Shown piece by piece: positions 25,591 through 34,936 of a DNA stretch of 64,000 nt. Below the pieces are notes generated by a model that was not told where the DNA came from, made no database searches, and saw nothing but the letters and a program-made list of their open reading frames with translations. Position 1 is the first letter of the stretch. The number at the start of each line of letters is the position of its first letter. Source of the DNA: Arenibacter sp. F26102 (GTDB lineage: Bacteria; Bacteroidota; Bacteroidia; Flavobacteriales; Flavobacteriaceae); contig NZ_JALKBC010000003.1 of the NCBI RefSeq assembly GCF_023015865.1, positions 394,840-458,839 of the forward strand, written 5' to 3'. A program made the translations under genes and the position numbers.

Positions 25591-27390
25591 TTATGCTATT
25601 TTATTACGCTTACGATCGTTTTCCGTTAAATGTATTTTCCTTAAACGGATATGTTTTGGAGTTACCTCCACATATTCATCTTTTTGAATATATTCCAAAG
25701 CTTCCTCCAATGAAAACTTAATGGCCGGAACAATTTTGGCTTTATCATCCGCCCCTGAGGAACGAACGTTGGACAATTTCTTGGTTTTGGTAATGTTAAC
25801 GGTCATATCGTCACCTCTGGAGTTTTCTCCAATTACCTGACCTTCGTAGATATCCTCTCCCGGATCAACAAAAAACTTACCTCTATCCTGTAATTTATCT
25901 ATTGAGTAAGGAATAGACTTTCCTGTTTCCATAGACACCAAGGAACCATTTTGTCTTTGTGGTATATCCCCTTTCATGGGCTGATATTCCAAAAATCGGT
26001 GAGACATTATGGCCTCACCCGCAGTAGCTGTCAATAATTGGTTTCTTAGGCCAATAATACCACGTGAAGGGATTAAAAATTCACAAATCATTCTATTTCC
26101 CTTGGCCTCCATGCTGGTCATCTCCCCTTTTCGGATAGAAACCATTTCTACTGCCCTACCTGAAACTTCTTCAGGTAAATCTATGGTCAATTGCTCAATA
26201 GGCTCACATTTCACCCCATCAACCTCCTTAATGATTACCTGTGGCTGCCCAATTTGTAATTCATAGCCTTCCCTTCTCATAGTTTCAATTAAAACTGAAA
26301 GGTGCAATACTCCACGACCAAAAACTAAAAACTTATCGGCACTATCGGTTTCATTTACCCTTAATGCCAAATTCTTTTCCAATTCCCTTTTTAGACGGTC
26401 ATTGATATGTCTGGAAGTTACAAATTTACCATCCTTTCCAAAAAATGGACTATCGTTAATGGTAAACAACATACTCATAGTTGGTTCATCTATAGCAATA
26501 GTCTTTAATTGCTCAGGGTTTTCAATATCAGCAACAGTGTCACCAATTTCGAAGCCTTCTATACCTACCAAAGCACAAATGTCTCCGGTGGCAACCTCTT
26601 GAACCTTTAATCGGCCCATTCCTTCGAAGGTATATAGTTCTTTAATTTTCGACTTTACAATACTTCCGTTCCTTTTTACCAAAGAGACTTGTTGACCTTC
26701 TTTCAAGGTTCCTCTTTGCAATCTACCAATAGCGATCCTACCGGTAAAAGAAGAGAAATCCAAAGAAGTGATCAACATTTGCGTATTCCCTTCCTTAGGT
26801 TCAAAAGTAGGAATATGCTCAATAACCATATCCAACAACGGCTCAATGTTCTCGGTCTGGTTTTTCCAATCATCACTCATCCAATTGTTCTTTGCAGAAC
26901 CGTATACGGTTGGAAAGTCCAATTGCCATTCTTCTGCTCCAAGTTCGAACATTAGATCAAAAACTTTCTCATGTACTTCCTCTGGAGTACAGTTTTCCTT
27001 GTCTACCTTGTTAATAACAACACAGGGCTTTAGACCTAGATCTATTGCCTTTTGAAGTACAAAACGAGTTTGCGGCATAGGACCTTCAAAGGCATCCACC
27101 AACAAAAGAACACCATCAGCCATGTTAAGAACACGCTCCACTTCACCACCGAAATCGGCGTGACCAGGGGTATCGATAATGTTGATCTTGGTATCCTTGT
27201 AAACTACGGAAACGTTCTTTGAGGTAATAGTAATACCTCTTTCACGCTCCAAGTCATTATTGTCCAAAATTAGGTCACCAGTATTCTGATTTTCCCTAAA
27301 TAGTTGACAGTGATACATTATTTTATCTACCAAGGTGGTTTTACCGTGGTCAACGTGGGCTATAATAGCTATGTTTTTTGTTACTCCCAT
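25591..27390 (-). CDS. typA: Ribosome-associated translational GTPase TypA/BipA
   Basis: Translational GTPase of 599 residues, the normal TypA length. G1 is [13 protein letters not shown] (11-23), with switch [14 protein letters not shown]3 [11 protein letters not shown] and G4 NKVDK. These are followed by domain II, the EF-G-like domain III/V and the TypA-specific C-terminal domain ([23 protein letters not shown]). It binds 70S ribosomes under stress and helps 50S assembly. Monocistronic, with two terminator hairpins downstream. Confidence 0.97.
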   Translation of the reverse strand: MGVTKNIAIIAHVDHGKTTLVDKIMYHCQLFRENQNTGDLILDNNDLERERGITITSKNVSVVYKDTKINIIDTPGHADFGGEVERVLNMADGVLLLVDAFEGPMPQTRFVLQKAIDLGLKPCVVINKVDKENCTPEEVHEKVFDLMFELGAEEWQLDFPTVYGSAKNNWMSDDWKNQTENIEPLLDMVIEHIPTFEPKEGNTQMLITSLDFSSFTGRIAIGRLQRGTLKEGQQVSLVKRNGSIVKSKIKELYTFEGMGRLKVQEVATGDICALVGIEGFEIGDTVADIENPEQLKTIAIDEPTMSMLFTINDSPFFGKDGKFVTSRHINDRLKRELEKNLALRVNETDSADKFLVFGRGVLHLSVLIETMRREGYELQIGQPQVIIKEVDGVKCEPIEQLTIDLPEEVSGRAVEMVSIRKGEMTSMEAKGNRMICEFLIPSRGIIGLRNQLLTATAGEAIMSHRFLEYQPMKGDIPQRQNGSLVSMETGKSIPYSIDKLQDRGKFFVDPGEDIYEGQVIGENSRGDDMTVNITKTKKLSNVRSSGADDKAKIVPAIKFSLEEALEYIQKDEYVEVTPKHIRLRKIHLTENDRKRNKIA

Positions 27391-27589
27391 AATATGATTT
27401 TATACGCATCTAAGCACCCTAAATGCGGGCGCAAAGATACTCATTTTTTTTACGCTAACTACAAAAGCCCAATTTTTCTTATCTTATTGATATTGAAGTA
27501 GTTTTACAAAGCTTGGGATAATCCTCTTTAAATTCGGAAAAGTCGTACTAACCCTCCAAATTGAAACCCTACTTTTTTTCTATATTGAT

Positions 27590-28075
27590 TTATTGCTCAT
27601 CTGCAGAAGGTCCATAAGTAGCAGGAACCGACTGATTCAACAACCGAAGGCATACACCCAATTGAGCCCTATGATGTGGAAATTGATTTAATACCATCCC
27701 CCTTAGCACTTGGTACTTGGGCATTTCCATCACAGTCTGCCCTCCTTGAATCATTTTCCATTTCCTATCATATTCACTATTGGCTACTTTTAGCGAATCT
27801 GCCGCTTCCTTTGCAGCCGATTTCAGGGTTTCAACCATTTCGTCCACATTGTCATTAATTGGAGGTTTGTATTCATCCATTATCATCTCATCTTGCGACA
27901 TAGTACCTACCACCCAACTAGGCAATTCGGCCAAATGACTGCCCAATTGCTTAATGGACATGGATTTAGGGTGTGGGCGCCAGTCCAATTTATCCTTAGG
28001 AATGCGTCTTAAGAACTTCTCTGTAAGGGCTACTTCGTGTTCCAATTCCGGAATAAGTAATTTTTGAATTTCCAT
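27590..28075 (-). CDS. DinB-family four-helix protein
   Basis: 161 residues. Three potential metal-binding histidines can be placed: His47 in LGSHLAELP and His134/His135 in FPHHRAQLG, the DinB/YfiT pattern. Members are often thiol transferases or of unknown function. It is not the DNA polymerase of the same name. Transcribed alone between typA and kdsA. Confidence 0.82.
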   Translation of the reverse strand: MEIQKLLIPELEHEVALTEKFLRRIPKDKLDWRPHPKSMSIKQLGSHLAELPSWVVGTMSQDEMIMDEYKPPINDNVDEMVETLKSAAKEAADSLKVANSEYDRKWKMIQGGQTVMEMPKYQVLRGMVLNQFPHHRAQLGVCLRLLNQSVPATYGPSADEQ

Positions 28076-28229
28076 GATGTCCTGTTTTTTGATTAACCCT
28101 TTAATTTACAACAATTATCCCGTTATATTGTCATCCAAGTTCCTAGATAACCTAGAATTATCACAAATTTAACCTACTTCCAAAACACCTTTAGAATGGT
28201 CAATGAATAATTTGCTGCCTTCAAATTCC

Positions 28230-28237
28230 TATCTTTG
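28230..28237 (+). promoter_or_regulatory. -7 element (TATCTTTG) of kdsA
   Basis: A perfect TAnnTTTG match 17 nt before the kdsA start codon. A TTTG at 28211-28214 lies 15 nt upstream, somewhat closer than the usual 17-21 nt. Confidence 0.6.
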
Positions 28238-28254
28238 CCCCAAAATTAAGATCG

Positions 28255-29073
28255 ATGAATCTAGAACTGATACCTCAACTTAAATATACCAAAAGCAATA
28301 ACTTTTTTCTACTCTGTGGCCCCTGTGCCATTGAAGGGGAAGAAATGGCAATGCGAATTGCGGAAAAAGTAGTTTCCATTACCGATAAATTGAATATTCC
28401 CTACGTTTTTAAGGGAAGTTTTAAAAAGGCCAACCGCAGCCGTGTGGACTCCTTTACCGGTATTGGGGATGAAAAGGCCCTAAAAATTCTTAGAAAAGTA
28501 TCCGAAACTTTTAAGGTACCTACCATTACGGATATTCATGAAATTTCTGATGCCCATATGGCCGCAGAATATGTAGATATCCTGCAAATACCTGCATTTT
28601 TGGTTCGTCAGACCGACTTAGTTGTTGCGGCAGCGGAAACCGGAAAAGTGATCAATCTAAAAAAGGGACAGTTCATGAGCCCGGAAAGCATGAAGCACGC
28701 AGTACAAAAAGTACTTGATTCCAATAACGAACAAGTTATGGTAACCGATAGAGGCACTATGTTTGGCTACCAGGATATGATTGTGGATTTCCGTGGCATC
28801 CCGACTATGAAGCAGTATGCACCAGTGGTATTGGATGTAACCCACTCCCTACAACAACCCAATCAGTCTTCCGGAGTTACGGGCGGAAGACCTGATATGA
28901 TAGAGACCATATCACGAGCAGGTATTGTTACTGGTGCCGACGGTATTTTTATGGAGACCCATTTTGACCCTGCCAATGCCAAAAGTGACGGTGCCAATAT
29001 GCTGCATCTGGATCATCTTGAAAAATTATTGACCAATTTGGTAGCGATACGCAAAACGGTAAATTCCCTTTAA
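28255..29073 (+). CDS. kdsA: 3-deoxy-8-phosphooctulonate synthase (KDO-8-P synthase)
   Basis: 272 residues, the usual length. Characteristic motifs are LLCGPCAIEGEEMA near 20-33, KGSFKKANRSR, the active-site-region GQFMSP, and DVTHSLQQPN. It condenses phosphoenolpyruvate with arabinose 5-phosphate in the cytoplasm for KDO and lipid A core synthesis. It has its own promoter. The gap behind it (about 300 bp) may hold a decayed minus-strand regulator fragment. Confidence 0.97.
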   Translation: MNLELIPQLKYTKSNNFFLLCGPCAIEGEEMAMRIAEKVVSITDKLNIPYVFKGSFKKANRSRVDSFTGIGDEKALKILRKVSETFKVPTITDIHEISDAHMAAEYVDILQIPAFLVRQTDLVVAAAETGKVINLKKGQFMSPESMKHAVQKVLDSNNEQVMVTDRGTMFGYQDMIVDFRGIPTMKQYAPVVLDVTHSLQQPNQSSGVTGGRPDMIETISRAGIVTGADGIFMETHFDPANAKSDGANMLHLDHLEKLLTNLVAIRKTVNSL

Positions 29074-29372
29074 CTACAATAAGACTCTTTAAAGGTTTTA
29101 TCGGAATATTTATTGAATGCAGCAGGAGAATATCCGGCATTTTTTTTATAGATCTGATGTAATATAGAAAAGGCAACTTAAAGATTTTAAACAAAAAATA
29201 TATCTCCTTTCCATAATCCATACTAATCAACTAGGGGCTCCTGAACATATATTTTATATTCTTACAGGGCATTTAGTTGGCATTTGTGCGTTAAAAACAT
29301 AAATTTGACCCAACTGTAATGTCAATAAAAAATTTATACAGGCATAATTAATGTTCACCCTAACCCATACTT

Positions 29373-30980
29373 ATGAATCGCATACTATTTTATATCATTT
29401 TCGGAGGATTCTTTTTATTAATGACCTCTTGTAAGGAGAAAGTAGAACAACAAAATTCCAAAAAACCGAATATAGTATTCATCATGTCCGATGACCATGC
29501 TTATCAGGCCATTAGCGCCTATGATGACAAGCTCATTAAGACCCCTAATATAGACAGGATTGCCAAGGAAGGCATGCTCTTTACCAATGCCAGTGTTACC
29601 AATTCCATTTGTGCCCCGTCGCGTGCCGTAATCCTGACCGGAAAGCATAGTCACATTAACGGTAAGATAGATAACATTTCCCCTTTTGACACTACCAATG
29701 TAACTTTCCCACAGTTGTTGCAGAAAGCAGGCTACCAAACGGCCATGTTCGGGAAGCTCCATTTTGGCAACAACCCCAAGGGTTTCGATGAATTTAAGAT
29801 TCTGCCAGGACAGGGAGACTATTACAACCCCCGTTTTATTACGGCTACTGGGGATACCACTGTTACAGGTTATGTGACAGATATTACCACCGACCTCACT
29901 TTGGATTGGCTACAAAACCGTAGGGATGCCAAAAAACCCTTTATGTTGATGTATTTGCACAAGGCACCACACAGGTCCTGGATGCCCGCACCAAGGCATT
30001 ACAAAGAATTTACAAAAAACACCTATCCCTTACCGGCTACTTTGTTCGATGATTATGCTACACGTGAAACTACGGCCGGATCTGCTGAAATGAACATTCT
30101 TAAGCATATGACGTTGCGCTATGACCTTAAAATAGCGGATGAGGTACTGGACGAATTAAGTATTAAGGAACATTTAGGTGCTGGAGGTGTAAATAAATTT
30201 AATCCAAAACAGAAAGCGGAATGGGACCAAGTATACGGGCCCATTAACGATGCATTTAAGAAGGAATACGGCAATATGAACGATTCCACCCTAATGGTTT
30301 GGAAATACCAACGGTATATGCAGGATTATTTAGGGACCATTGCCGCTGTAGATGAAAACGTAGGTAGGGTCTTGGATTATTTAGATAACGAGGGACTTGC
30401 GGAGAACACCTTGGTCGTGTACACCTCAGATCAAGGTTTTTACTTAGGGGAGCACGGCTGGTTCGACAAAAGGTTTATGTACAATGAATCCTTTAAAACC
30501 CCACTACTTATAAAATGGCCAAATTTAATTTCTCCAGGCACTACAGAGGATGAAATGGTACAGAACTTGGATTTTGCCCAGACCTTTTTGGAAGTTGCCG
30601 GGGTAATAGCTCCTGAAGATATGCAGGGAAAAAGTCTGGTACCCTTGCTGAAAGGGGAAAAGGAAAAATGGGATAGGGATGCCGTTTATTACCACTATTA
30701 CGAATATCCAGCAGAACATGCCGTAAAACGTCACTATGGCATTGCCACTAAGGAGTTTAAATTAATACACTTTTATTACGATGTAGATGTATGGGAACTC
30801 TATGATCAGGAAACAGACCCACAAGAACTAAACAATGTATTTAGCGATCCGGACTATGCCCAAGTAGTATCCGAATTGAAGGAGAAACTTAATGGACTAA
30901 GGAAAAAATACAAGGATTCAGATTCGTTGAGCAACCAGTATATTAAGCTATATAAGGACAAGGGATTGATTAAGGAGTAG
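29373..30980 (+). CDS. Type I sulfatase, GlcNAc-6-sulfatase-like, lipoprotein
   Basis: Sulfatase of 535 residues with lipobox LMTSC (Cys20). Metal ligands begin SDDH (39-42). The formylglycine motif is Cys80-Ala-Pro-Ser-Arg84. The second metal cluster DQGFYLGEHGWFDKRFMY lies near residue 353. The pattern resembles family S1_11-type enzymes (N-acetylglucosamine-6-sulfatase or related). It hydrolyses sulfate esters of glycans at the cell surface or periplasm. It stands alone in its operon, so the glycan cannot be told from neighbours. Confidence 0.9.
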   Translation: MNRILFYIIFGGFFLLMTSCKEKVEQQNSKKPNIVFIMSDDHAYQAISAYDDKLIKTPNIDRIAKEGMLFTNASVTNSICAPSRAVILTGKHSHINGKIDNISPFDTTNVTFPQLLQKAGYQTAMFGKLHFGNNPKGFDEFKILPGQGDYYNPRFITATGDTTVTGYVTDITTDLTLDWLQNRRDAKKPFMLMYLHKAPHRSWMPAPRHYKEFTKNTYPLPATLFDDYATRETTAGSAEMNILKHMTLRYDLKIADEVLDELSIKEHLGAGGVNKFNPKQKAEWDQVYGPINDAFKKEYGNMNDSTLMVWKYQRYMQDYLGTIAAVDENVGRVLDYLDNEGLAENTLVVYTSDQGFYLGEHGWFDKRFMYNESFKTPLLIKWPNLISPGTTEDEMVQNLDFAQTFLEVAGVIAPEDMQGKSLVPLLKGEKEKWDRDAVYYHYYEYPAEHAVKRHYGIATKEFKLIHFYYDVDVWELYDQETDPQELNNVFSDPDYAQVVSELKEKLNGLRKKYKDSDSLSNQYIKLYKDKGLIKE

Positions 30981-31075
30981 CCATTGGCTAGTGGTCAGTG
31001 GTCAGTAAGATTTATTAATACTTGTAGAAATTTGGGTTAATATCTCACGACCAATTATTATTTTGTTGGTTGATT

Positions 31076-31435
31076 TTACTTCCAAAACTTTCTATCCTTA
31101 ACGCTATAGGCATCCTCCAGGACTTCCTTTAGAACGTTAGTATCAATGTCTTCCAGGGATTTGTAACGAAGGGATTTCATCATTTTTCGTCCTTCTGTGT
31201 TCATTTGCTCCAAATGCACAGTTAAATGGGCCGCATTCCAGAACCCTAGATCAACATAATCCTTGCTTTGGTTTAAATAACAGTAGGGCCTGCCGTTGAT
31301 GTAGTAAAAAGGGATCTTATATTTAAATTTCAACTCCACACCTGGAATTGTACCTTCAATGACGGATTGAAGGTACAGAAGGATACCTCTGTAGGGTTCT
31401 GACTGATTAAGGATAAATTCTTCAGCTGGATTCAT
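31076..31435 (-). CDS. DUF1801 (YdhG-like) protein
   Basis: Small cytoplasmic protein of 119 residues. The string PGVELKFKYKIPFYYINGRPYC region and the C-terminal helical part match DUF1801 proteins, a family with no established function. It converges on the second sulfatase gene; about 95 bp separate them. The divergent PHP gene lies on its other side. Confidence 0.82.
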   Translation of the reverse strand: MNPAEEFILNQSEPYRGILLYLQSVIEGTIPGVELKFKYKIPFYYINGRPYCYLNQSKDYVDLGFWNAAHLTVHLEQMNTEGRKMMKSLRYKSLEDIDTNVLKEVLEDAYSVKDRKFWK

Positions 31436-31528
31436 GATGGACTTAATTTACCTTTTCTTAACCAAATGAACATATTTTTCTTTATTTTCAAGGTATCCTA
31501 TCCATTATTTTTGAAAAAAACAACCAAA

Positions 31529-32635
31529 ATGAAAACTACCATTGGAGCCTTGGCATTGCTATTAACTTTCTTAGGCTTAAACGCCCAAAACCATTCACAT
31601 TCCGGGGCACAGGCCCTGTCCTACCCCAACATAGATGGATATGTTACCTTGAAGACCGATTTACACATGCACAGTGTATTTTCCGATGGTAAGGTTTGGC
31701 CAACAATACGAGTGGAGGAAGCACTACGGGAAAACTTGGATGCCATATCCCTTACAGAACATTTGGAGTACCAGCCCCATAAAGAAGATATACCACATCC
31801 GGATCGTAATCGCGCCTACCATTTGGCCATGGAAGAAGCCAAGGAACACGATCTTTTAATAATCCCAGGTTCTGAAATAACACGTTCTGCTCCTGTTGGA
31901 CATAACAATGCCGTTTTTATTACTGATGCCAACGAATTATTGCATGAAGATGCCAAGGATGCCTTTAGCACTGCAAAGAAACAAAATGCCTTTGTATTTT
32001 GGAACCATCCCGCCTGGTATGCCCAAAGTCCGGCCGGAACCCCTATACTCAGTGATTTCCAAAAAGAGCGCATTAAAAAAGGTGAATTGCACGGTATTGA
32101 AGTCATTAATACTGTGGATTATTCCGAAGAAGCACTTGCCCTCGCCCTTGAAAACAATTTAACCATTATGGGAACCAGTGACATTCACGGACTAATAGAT
32201 TGGAGCTACACCCAAAAAGGAAACCATAGGCCCATTACCTTGGTATTTGCCAAAGAAAAAAACATTGAAGGATTAAAGGAGGCACTTTTTGCAGGTAGAA
32301 CGGTTGCCGTTTATAACGAACTGTTGGTTGGAAAGGCCGAGTACTTAAAGCCATTTTTGCAGACCAGTATTGAAATTGTGAAAGCAGCGTATATTGGAAA
32401 AACACAGGTTTTGGAAGTGGAACTCAAGAATATATCAAGTAGCGATCTATTGTTTGAGAATGCAATGGGCTACACCTTTTATGACAGCTCTCCCGTTTTT
32501 CGGATTTCCGCCGGAGACACGAAAATCTTAAAAATCAAATCCTTGGAAAAGCTGAATACCTTAATACTAAAACTTGAGGCCTTAGGGGCTTACACTGCAC
32601 CAAAAAATACATCCAACGATAGAGTGGAATGTTAA
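31529..32635 (+). CDS. PHP-domain phosphoesterase, Sb-PDE-like, exported
   Basis: 368 residues from the preferred start MKTTIGALALLL; the frame opens at 31466, but only the later Met begins a normal signal peptide (ending LNAQ). The PHP metal site is visible as TDLHMHSVFSDG, then EHLEYQPH, PGSEITRS, WNHPAW and GTSDIHG. It resembles the Sb-PDE phosphodiesterase family, in which members hydrolyse phosphodiesters in the periplasm. The last 100 residues form a beta-rich tail. The natural substrate is unknown. Confidence 0.85.
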   Translation: MKTTIGALALLLTFLGLNAQNHSHSGAQALSYPNIDGYVTLKTDLHMHSVFSDGKVWPTIRVEEALRENLDAISLTEHLEYQPHKEDIPHPDRNRAYHLAMEEAKEHDLLIIPGSEITRSAPVGHNNAVFITDANELLHEDAKDAFSTAKKQNAFVFWNHPAWYAQSPAGTPILSDFQKERIKKGELHGIEVINTVDYSEEALALALENNLTIMGTSDIHGLIDWSYTQKGNHRPITLVFAKEKNIEGLKEALFAGRTVAVYNELLVGKAEYLKPFLQTSIEIVKAAYIGKTQVLEVELKNISSSDLLFENAMGYTFYDSSPVFRISAGDTKILKIKSLEKLNTLILKLEALGAYTAPKNTSNDRVEC

Positions 32636-32708
32636 AGTGGAATAGAAAATAGTCCAATTTAATCCACAAATAGTTTAATTACCGATTTTAACAGCTTACC
32701 GCAACTGT

Positions 32709-33932
32709 TCACGGATTACTGTTTACTACCCTTTCACCGTCCACATAATCCTGCAAATAGGCGAATCTTTTGGTAAGCTTTCCGTTCTTCGTCATTCTTG
32801 CGCGTTCCAAAACTCCGTCTGCATCCCCGTTAAAAAATGCAGGGATTACATATTTAACAAAAGCATCGCCAAAACCTATACTGGCATCCCTGGGCAACTC
32901 GCAAGGTAAATTATCAACGGCCATAACGGCAATGGCATGGGGATCCATAAAATCCACTTCCGTTTCGGTGAGAGGGTCATAGCCATAAATGGGATCTGCT
33001 ATGGTACTGGGCCTAATGGTAGAGGCTACGGGCCCATCTATATCGCAACTAACATCTGCCACGACCTTTATATTAAATTGTGGATGCTTGGCATCTTCCC
33101 GTGTAAAAAGGTAAGGTGCACCGTCTCCGTAAAAATGACCAGCGATATAAAAATCAGTCACTTTGGCAAAACGAAAAAAATTGGATTTATAATCCCCGGG
33201 ATGAGCAAATAAATCCGCCTTATTACCTCTTACACCATCCTTGCGCCTGTTATATTCCGAAGCATCAATCTGGCAATAGACCGGTTCTTTAAAGGTTTTA
33301 TTCAGATAATCGGAAACCCCAACTTTTTTGATTTCCATGGCATCAAGCATTTCTTTGGAGCCATTTCCTACCCTTCCCCTACCCGTAAGGAGAATTTTAA
33401 TATTTGGCAATTTCACCTTTCTAAGTTCCGAAATCAAAGCTTGCTGGTCCGCCAAAGTCTCCGCTTTTGGCAACTGAAACAAACCGAATTTAAGTCCGTA
33501 CGCCCTTAAACCATTATAGGCACCTACAATTCCCGCATACCTCCCAAATGCCACCAATCGCTGTCCTTTAGTACCTGTGATGACTTCATGATCGTACAAT
33601 TCAATATTCTTTTCCAATATCGCCCTAAGTAAATTTCTATTATAGGGCTGCTTTTTAATAGTATGGGAAAAGAAGAAATATTTTTTATTGGGAATCAAAT
33701 CCGCTATGGGCACTTCCTTTACCCCGATCAGCACATCGCAATTTTCCATTTCGGACTTTACTTGAAGGCCTTTTACCCCATATTCCAGTTCCGAAAAAAC
33801 CCTTATAGGGGAAGGCTCGACCATAATTTCCGCTTCCGGGAATTTGTCGAGTATTTTTGTGCAAGCATCCGGTGTTAGGACCACTCTACGATCAGGTGGA
33901 TTTTTTCGTTCCCTTATAATCCCAAATTTCAT
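32709..33932 (-). CDS. Saccharopine/alanine-dehydrogenase-like NAD(P) oxidoreductase
   Basis: 407 residues from the preferred start MKFGIIRERKNPPD; the longer frame (to 33983) adds an unlikely 17-residue AT-rich leader. The N-terminal domain has RRVVLTPDAC and KEVP, typical of the AlaDH/PNT and LYS1 family. The Rossmann segment LLTGRGRVGNGSKEML is centrally placed and close to the saccharopine dehydrogenase (LYS1) form. The mid-region GYDPLTETEVDFMDPHAIAVMAVDNLP also follows that family. Lysine metabolism is a plausible role, but no lysine gene adjoins it. Confidence 0.78.
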   Translation of the reverse strand: MKFGIIRERKNPPDRRVVLTPDACTKILDKFPEAEIMVEPSPIRVFSELEYGVKGLQVKSEMENCDVLIGVKEVPIADLIPNKKYFFFSHTIKKQPYNRNLLRAILEKNIELYDHEVITGTKGQRLVAFGRYAGIVGAYNGLRAYGLKFGLFQLPKAETLADQQALISELRKVKLPNIKILLTGRGRVGNGSKEMLDAMEIKKVGVSDYLNKTFKEPVYCQIDASEYNRRKDGVRGNKADLFAHPGDYKSNFFRFAKVTDFYIAGHFYGDGAPYLFTREDAKHPQFNIKVVADVSCDIDGPVASTIRPSTIADPIYGYDPLTETEVDFMDPHAIAVMAVDNLPCELPRDASIGFGDAFVKYVIPAFFNGDADGVLERARMTKNGKLTKRFAYLQDYVDGERVVNSNP

Positions 33933-34026
33933 ATATGTAATTTTGTAACTATATATATTAGTAAAGTTATAAATATAACACATGACAAGTTGACTAGCAA
34001 AACTTTTTTTGGAATAGTTTTTGGAG

Positions 34027-34034
34027 TACCTTTG
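34027..34034 (+). promoter_or_regulatory. -7 element (TACCTTTG) of the small structured RNA
   Basis: A perfect TAnnTTTG match placed six nucleotides before the conserved-looking RNA block. A TTG at 34009-34011 lies 15 nt upstream, shorter than the usual spacer. Confidence 0.55.
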
Positions 34035-34039
34035 CCGAC

Positions 34040-34140
34040 CGCGTTAGGGATAGAGGCGGCATCTTTTTTGATTTTCCCCTGTACTTTGCAGTACGGGAAC
34101 GAAATCAAAAAAATATAGCCGATAGCCCGACCCTTTTTTT
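34040..34140 (+). ncRNA. Probable stand-alone structured small RNA (Flavo-1-like)
   Basis: About 100 nt with no coding potential. Pairings visible: GGG 34047-34049 with CCC 34126-34128; GGC 34058-34060 with GCC 34118-34120; an 11-bp helix 34064-34074 with 34102-34112; and an 8-bp hairpin 34078-34085 with 34090-34097. The segment ends CGACCC followed by seven T, so it has a promoter element in front and a U-run behind. The end blocks GCGTTAGGGATAGAGGCGGC and ATAGCCGATAGCCCGACC look like an element widespread in flavobacteria; I recall the Rfam Flavo-1 motif, but this is from memory only. Function unknown. Confidence 0.6.
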
Positions 34141-34144
34141 GACA

Positions 34145-34171
34145 CCTACAAGGTTTTGAAAACCTTGCAGG
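34145..34171. repeat. Palindromic element (13-bp arms)
   Basis: An inverted repeat centred at 34158: arms CCTACAAGGTTTT and AAAACCTTGCAGG pair at 12 of 13 positions with a 1-nt centre. It follows the small RNA directly and looks like an interspersed flavobacterial palindrome rather than its terminator. Confidence 0.6.
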
Positions 34172-34241
34172 AGAAAAAAAAAGGGAACGCCCAAGAAAAG
34201 ATTGCATAGTTCATTGAAAAAAAAGATGAGAGAATATTTCT

Positions 34242-34366
34242 GCCGATGGCGGGATTCAACCTGGCTTTATCCTAGGATTAGGCAGGTTGGATATAATATC
34301 CCGCCGATGGCGGGATTCAACCTGCCTGCCGGCAGGCAGGTTCGATAACGGCATGCTGTGCATGCC
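34242..34366. repeat. Repeat block upstream of tmRNA: 22-bp direct repeat and palindromes
   Basis: The 22-bp sequence GCCGATGGCGGGATTCAACC plus TG occurs exactly twice, at 34242-34263 and 34303-34324, 61 bp apart. The second copy runs into a perfect 20-bp palindrome at 34321-34340 (CCTGCCTGCC and its complement). A further hairpin GGCATGC-tgt-GCATGCC is at 34350-34366. These resemble dispersed REP-like palindromes. ORFs reported across this block are not genes. Confidence 0.8.
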
Positions 34367-34378
34367 TATCTCATTGAA

Positions 34379-34774
34379 GGGGCCGACTGGTTTTGACAGC
34401 GAGACCAATTGGAATGTAAGCATGCCGAGCGCTGGGCTACAGCTCGTTAATCTCATTTTCCACACTTTTTAATTGGCGAAAACAATTACGCTCTTGCCGC
34501 TTAATCCGAATCATAGTAGGATTTAGCCTCGTCCCTACAAGGTAGGGAAGCGAGATGTTTCTGGGAAGCCCTTGTTGACGGCGTCCCTATCAGAAGCACC
34601 ATCAAAGTCACCATAAGGGTAGTGAAGCTTCGGCACTACCACCAAAACTTAAGAAGATAAGTGTGTATTAGGCTGTTTCTAGTCAGGTGCACATCGAAAA
34701 TCAATTAGAAACTAAGCATGTAGAAGGCATTGTAATTGCTTGTTTGGACGGGAGTTCGATTCTCCCCGGCTCCA
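34379..34774 (+). ncRNA. ssrA: Transfer-messenger RNA (tmRNA)
   Basis: One-piece tmRNA of about 396 nt. The 5' end GGGGCCGACTGGTTTTGACA and the 3' end CGGCTCC pair as the acceptor stem (one G-U). The T arm GGGAG-TTCGATT-CTCCC is intact. The encoded tag starts at the resume codon GGC (34475) and reads GENNYALAA, with stop TAA at 34502-34504. The terminal CCA is not encoded (A34774 is the discriminator). tmRNA rescues ribosomes stalled on broken mRNA and tags the nascent chain for proteolysis. A terminator follows. Confidence 0.96.
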
Positions 34775-34810
34775 CGATTAATCACAGTTATTCTGTGGAT
34801 CAAAACTTTA

Positions 34811-34850
34811 AAAACCCAACAAGTTTACTTGATTGGGTTTTGTTGTTTTT
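34811..34850 (+). terminator. Terminator of tmRNA
   Basis: The stem AAAACCCAAcAAG with CTTgaTTGGGTTTT around a 4-nt loop, followed by a T-rich run (GTTGTTTTT). It lies 36 nt after the mature tmRNA 3' end. Confidence 0.8.
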
Positions 34851-34917
34851 AGATATCTGGCCTGTAAGGACAGATAACTGTATTTACAGGACGTAGAGGG
34901 GGCGAACACCGCAGGTA

Positions 34918-34933
34918 TTCTCCCCGATTCCAC
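34918..34933 (+). repeat. Degenerate copy of a tmRNA/tRNA 3' end
   Basis: The 16-nt TTCTCCCCGATTCCAC matches the tmRNA 3' end (TTCTCCCCGGCTCCAC, 34760-34775) at 14 of 16 positions, starting with a 9-nt exact block. No complete tRNA can be folded in front of it. It is either a decayed tRNA gene or the footprint of an integration or duplication at the tmRNA 3' end. Confidence 0.5.
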
Positions 34934-34936
34934 TTA

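Noticed and set aside
34242..34324. Possible CRISPR array (two identical 22-bp repeats)
   Set aside because: Only two copies, the repeat is embedded in palindromes, and no cas gene or further spacer-repeat unit is present.
34256..34472. Two opposing ORFs (61 and 69 residues)
   Set aside because: They are translations of the palindromic repeat block and the 5' part of tmRNA, not protein genes.
34687..34896. 69-residue plus-strand ORF
   Set aside because: It overlaps the 3' third of tmRNA and its terminator; structural RNA explains the bases.
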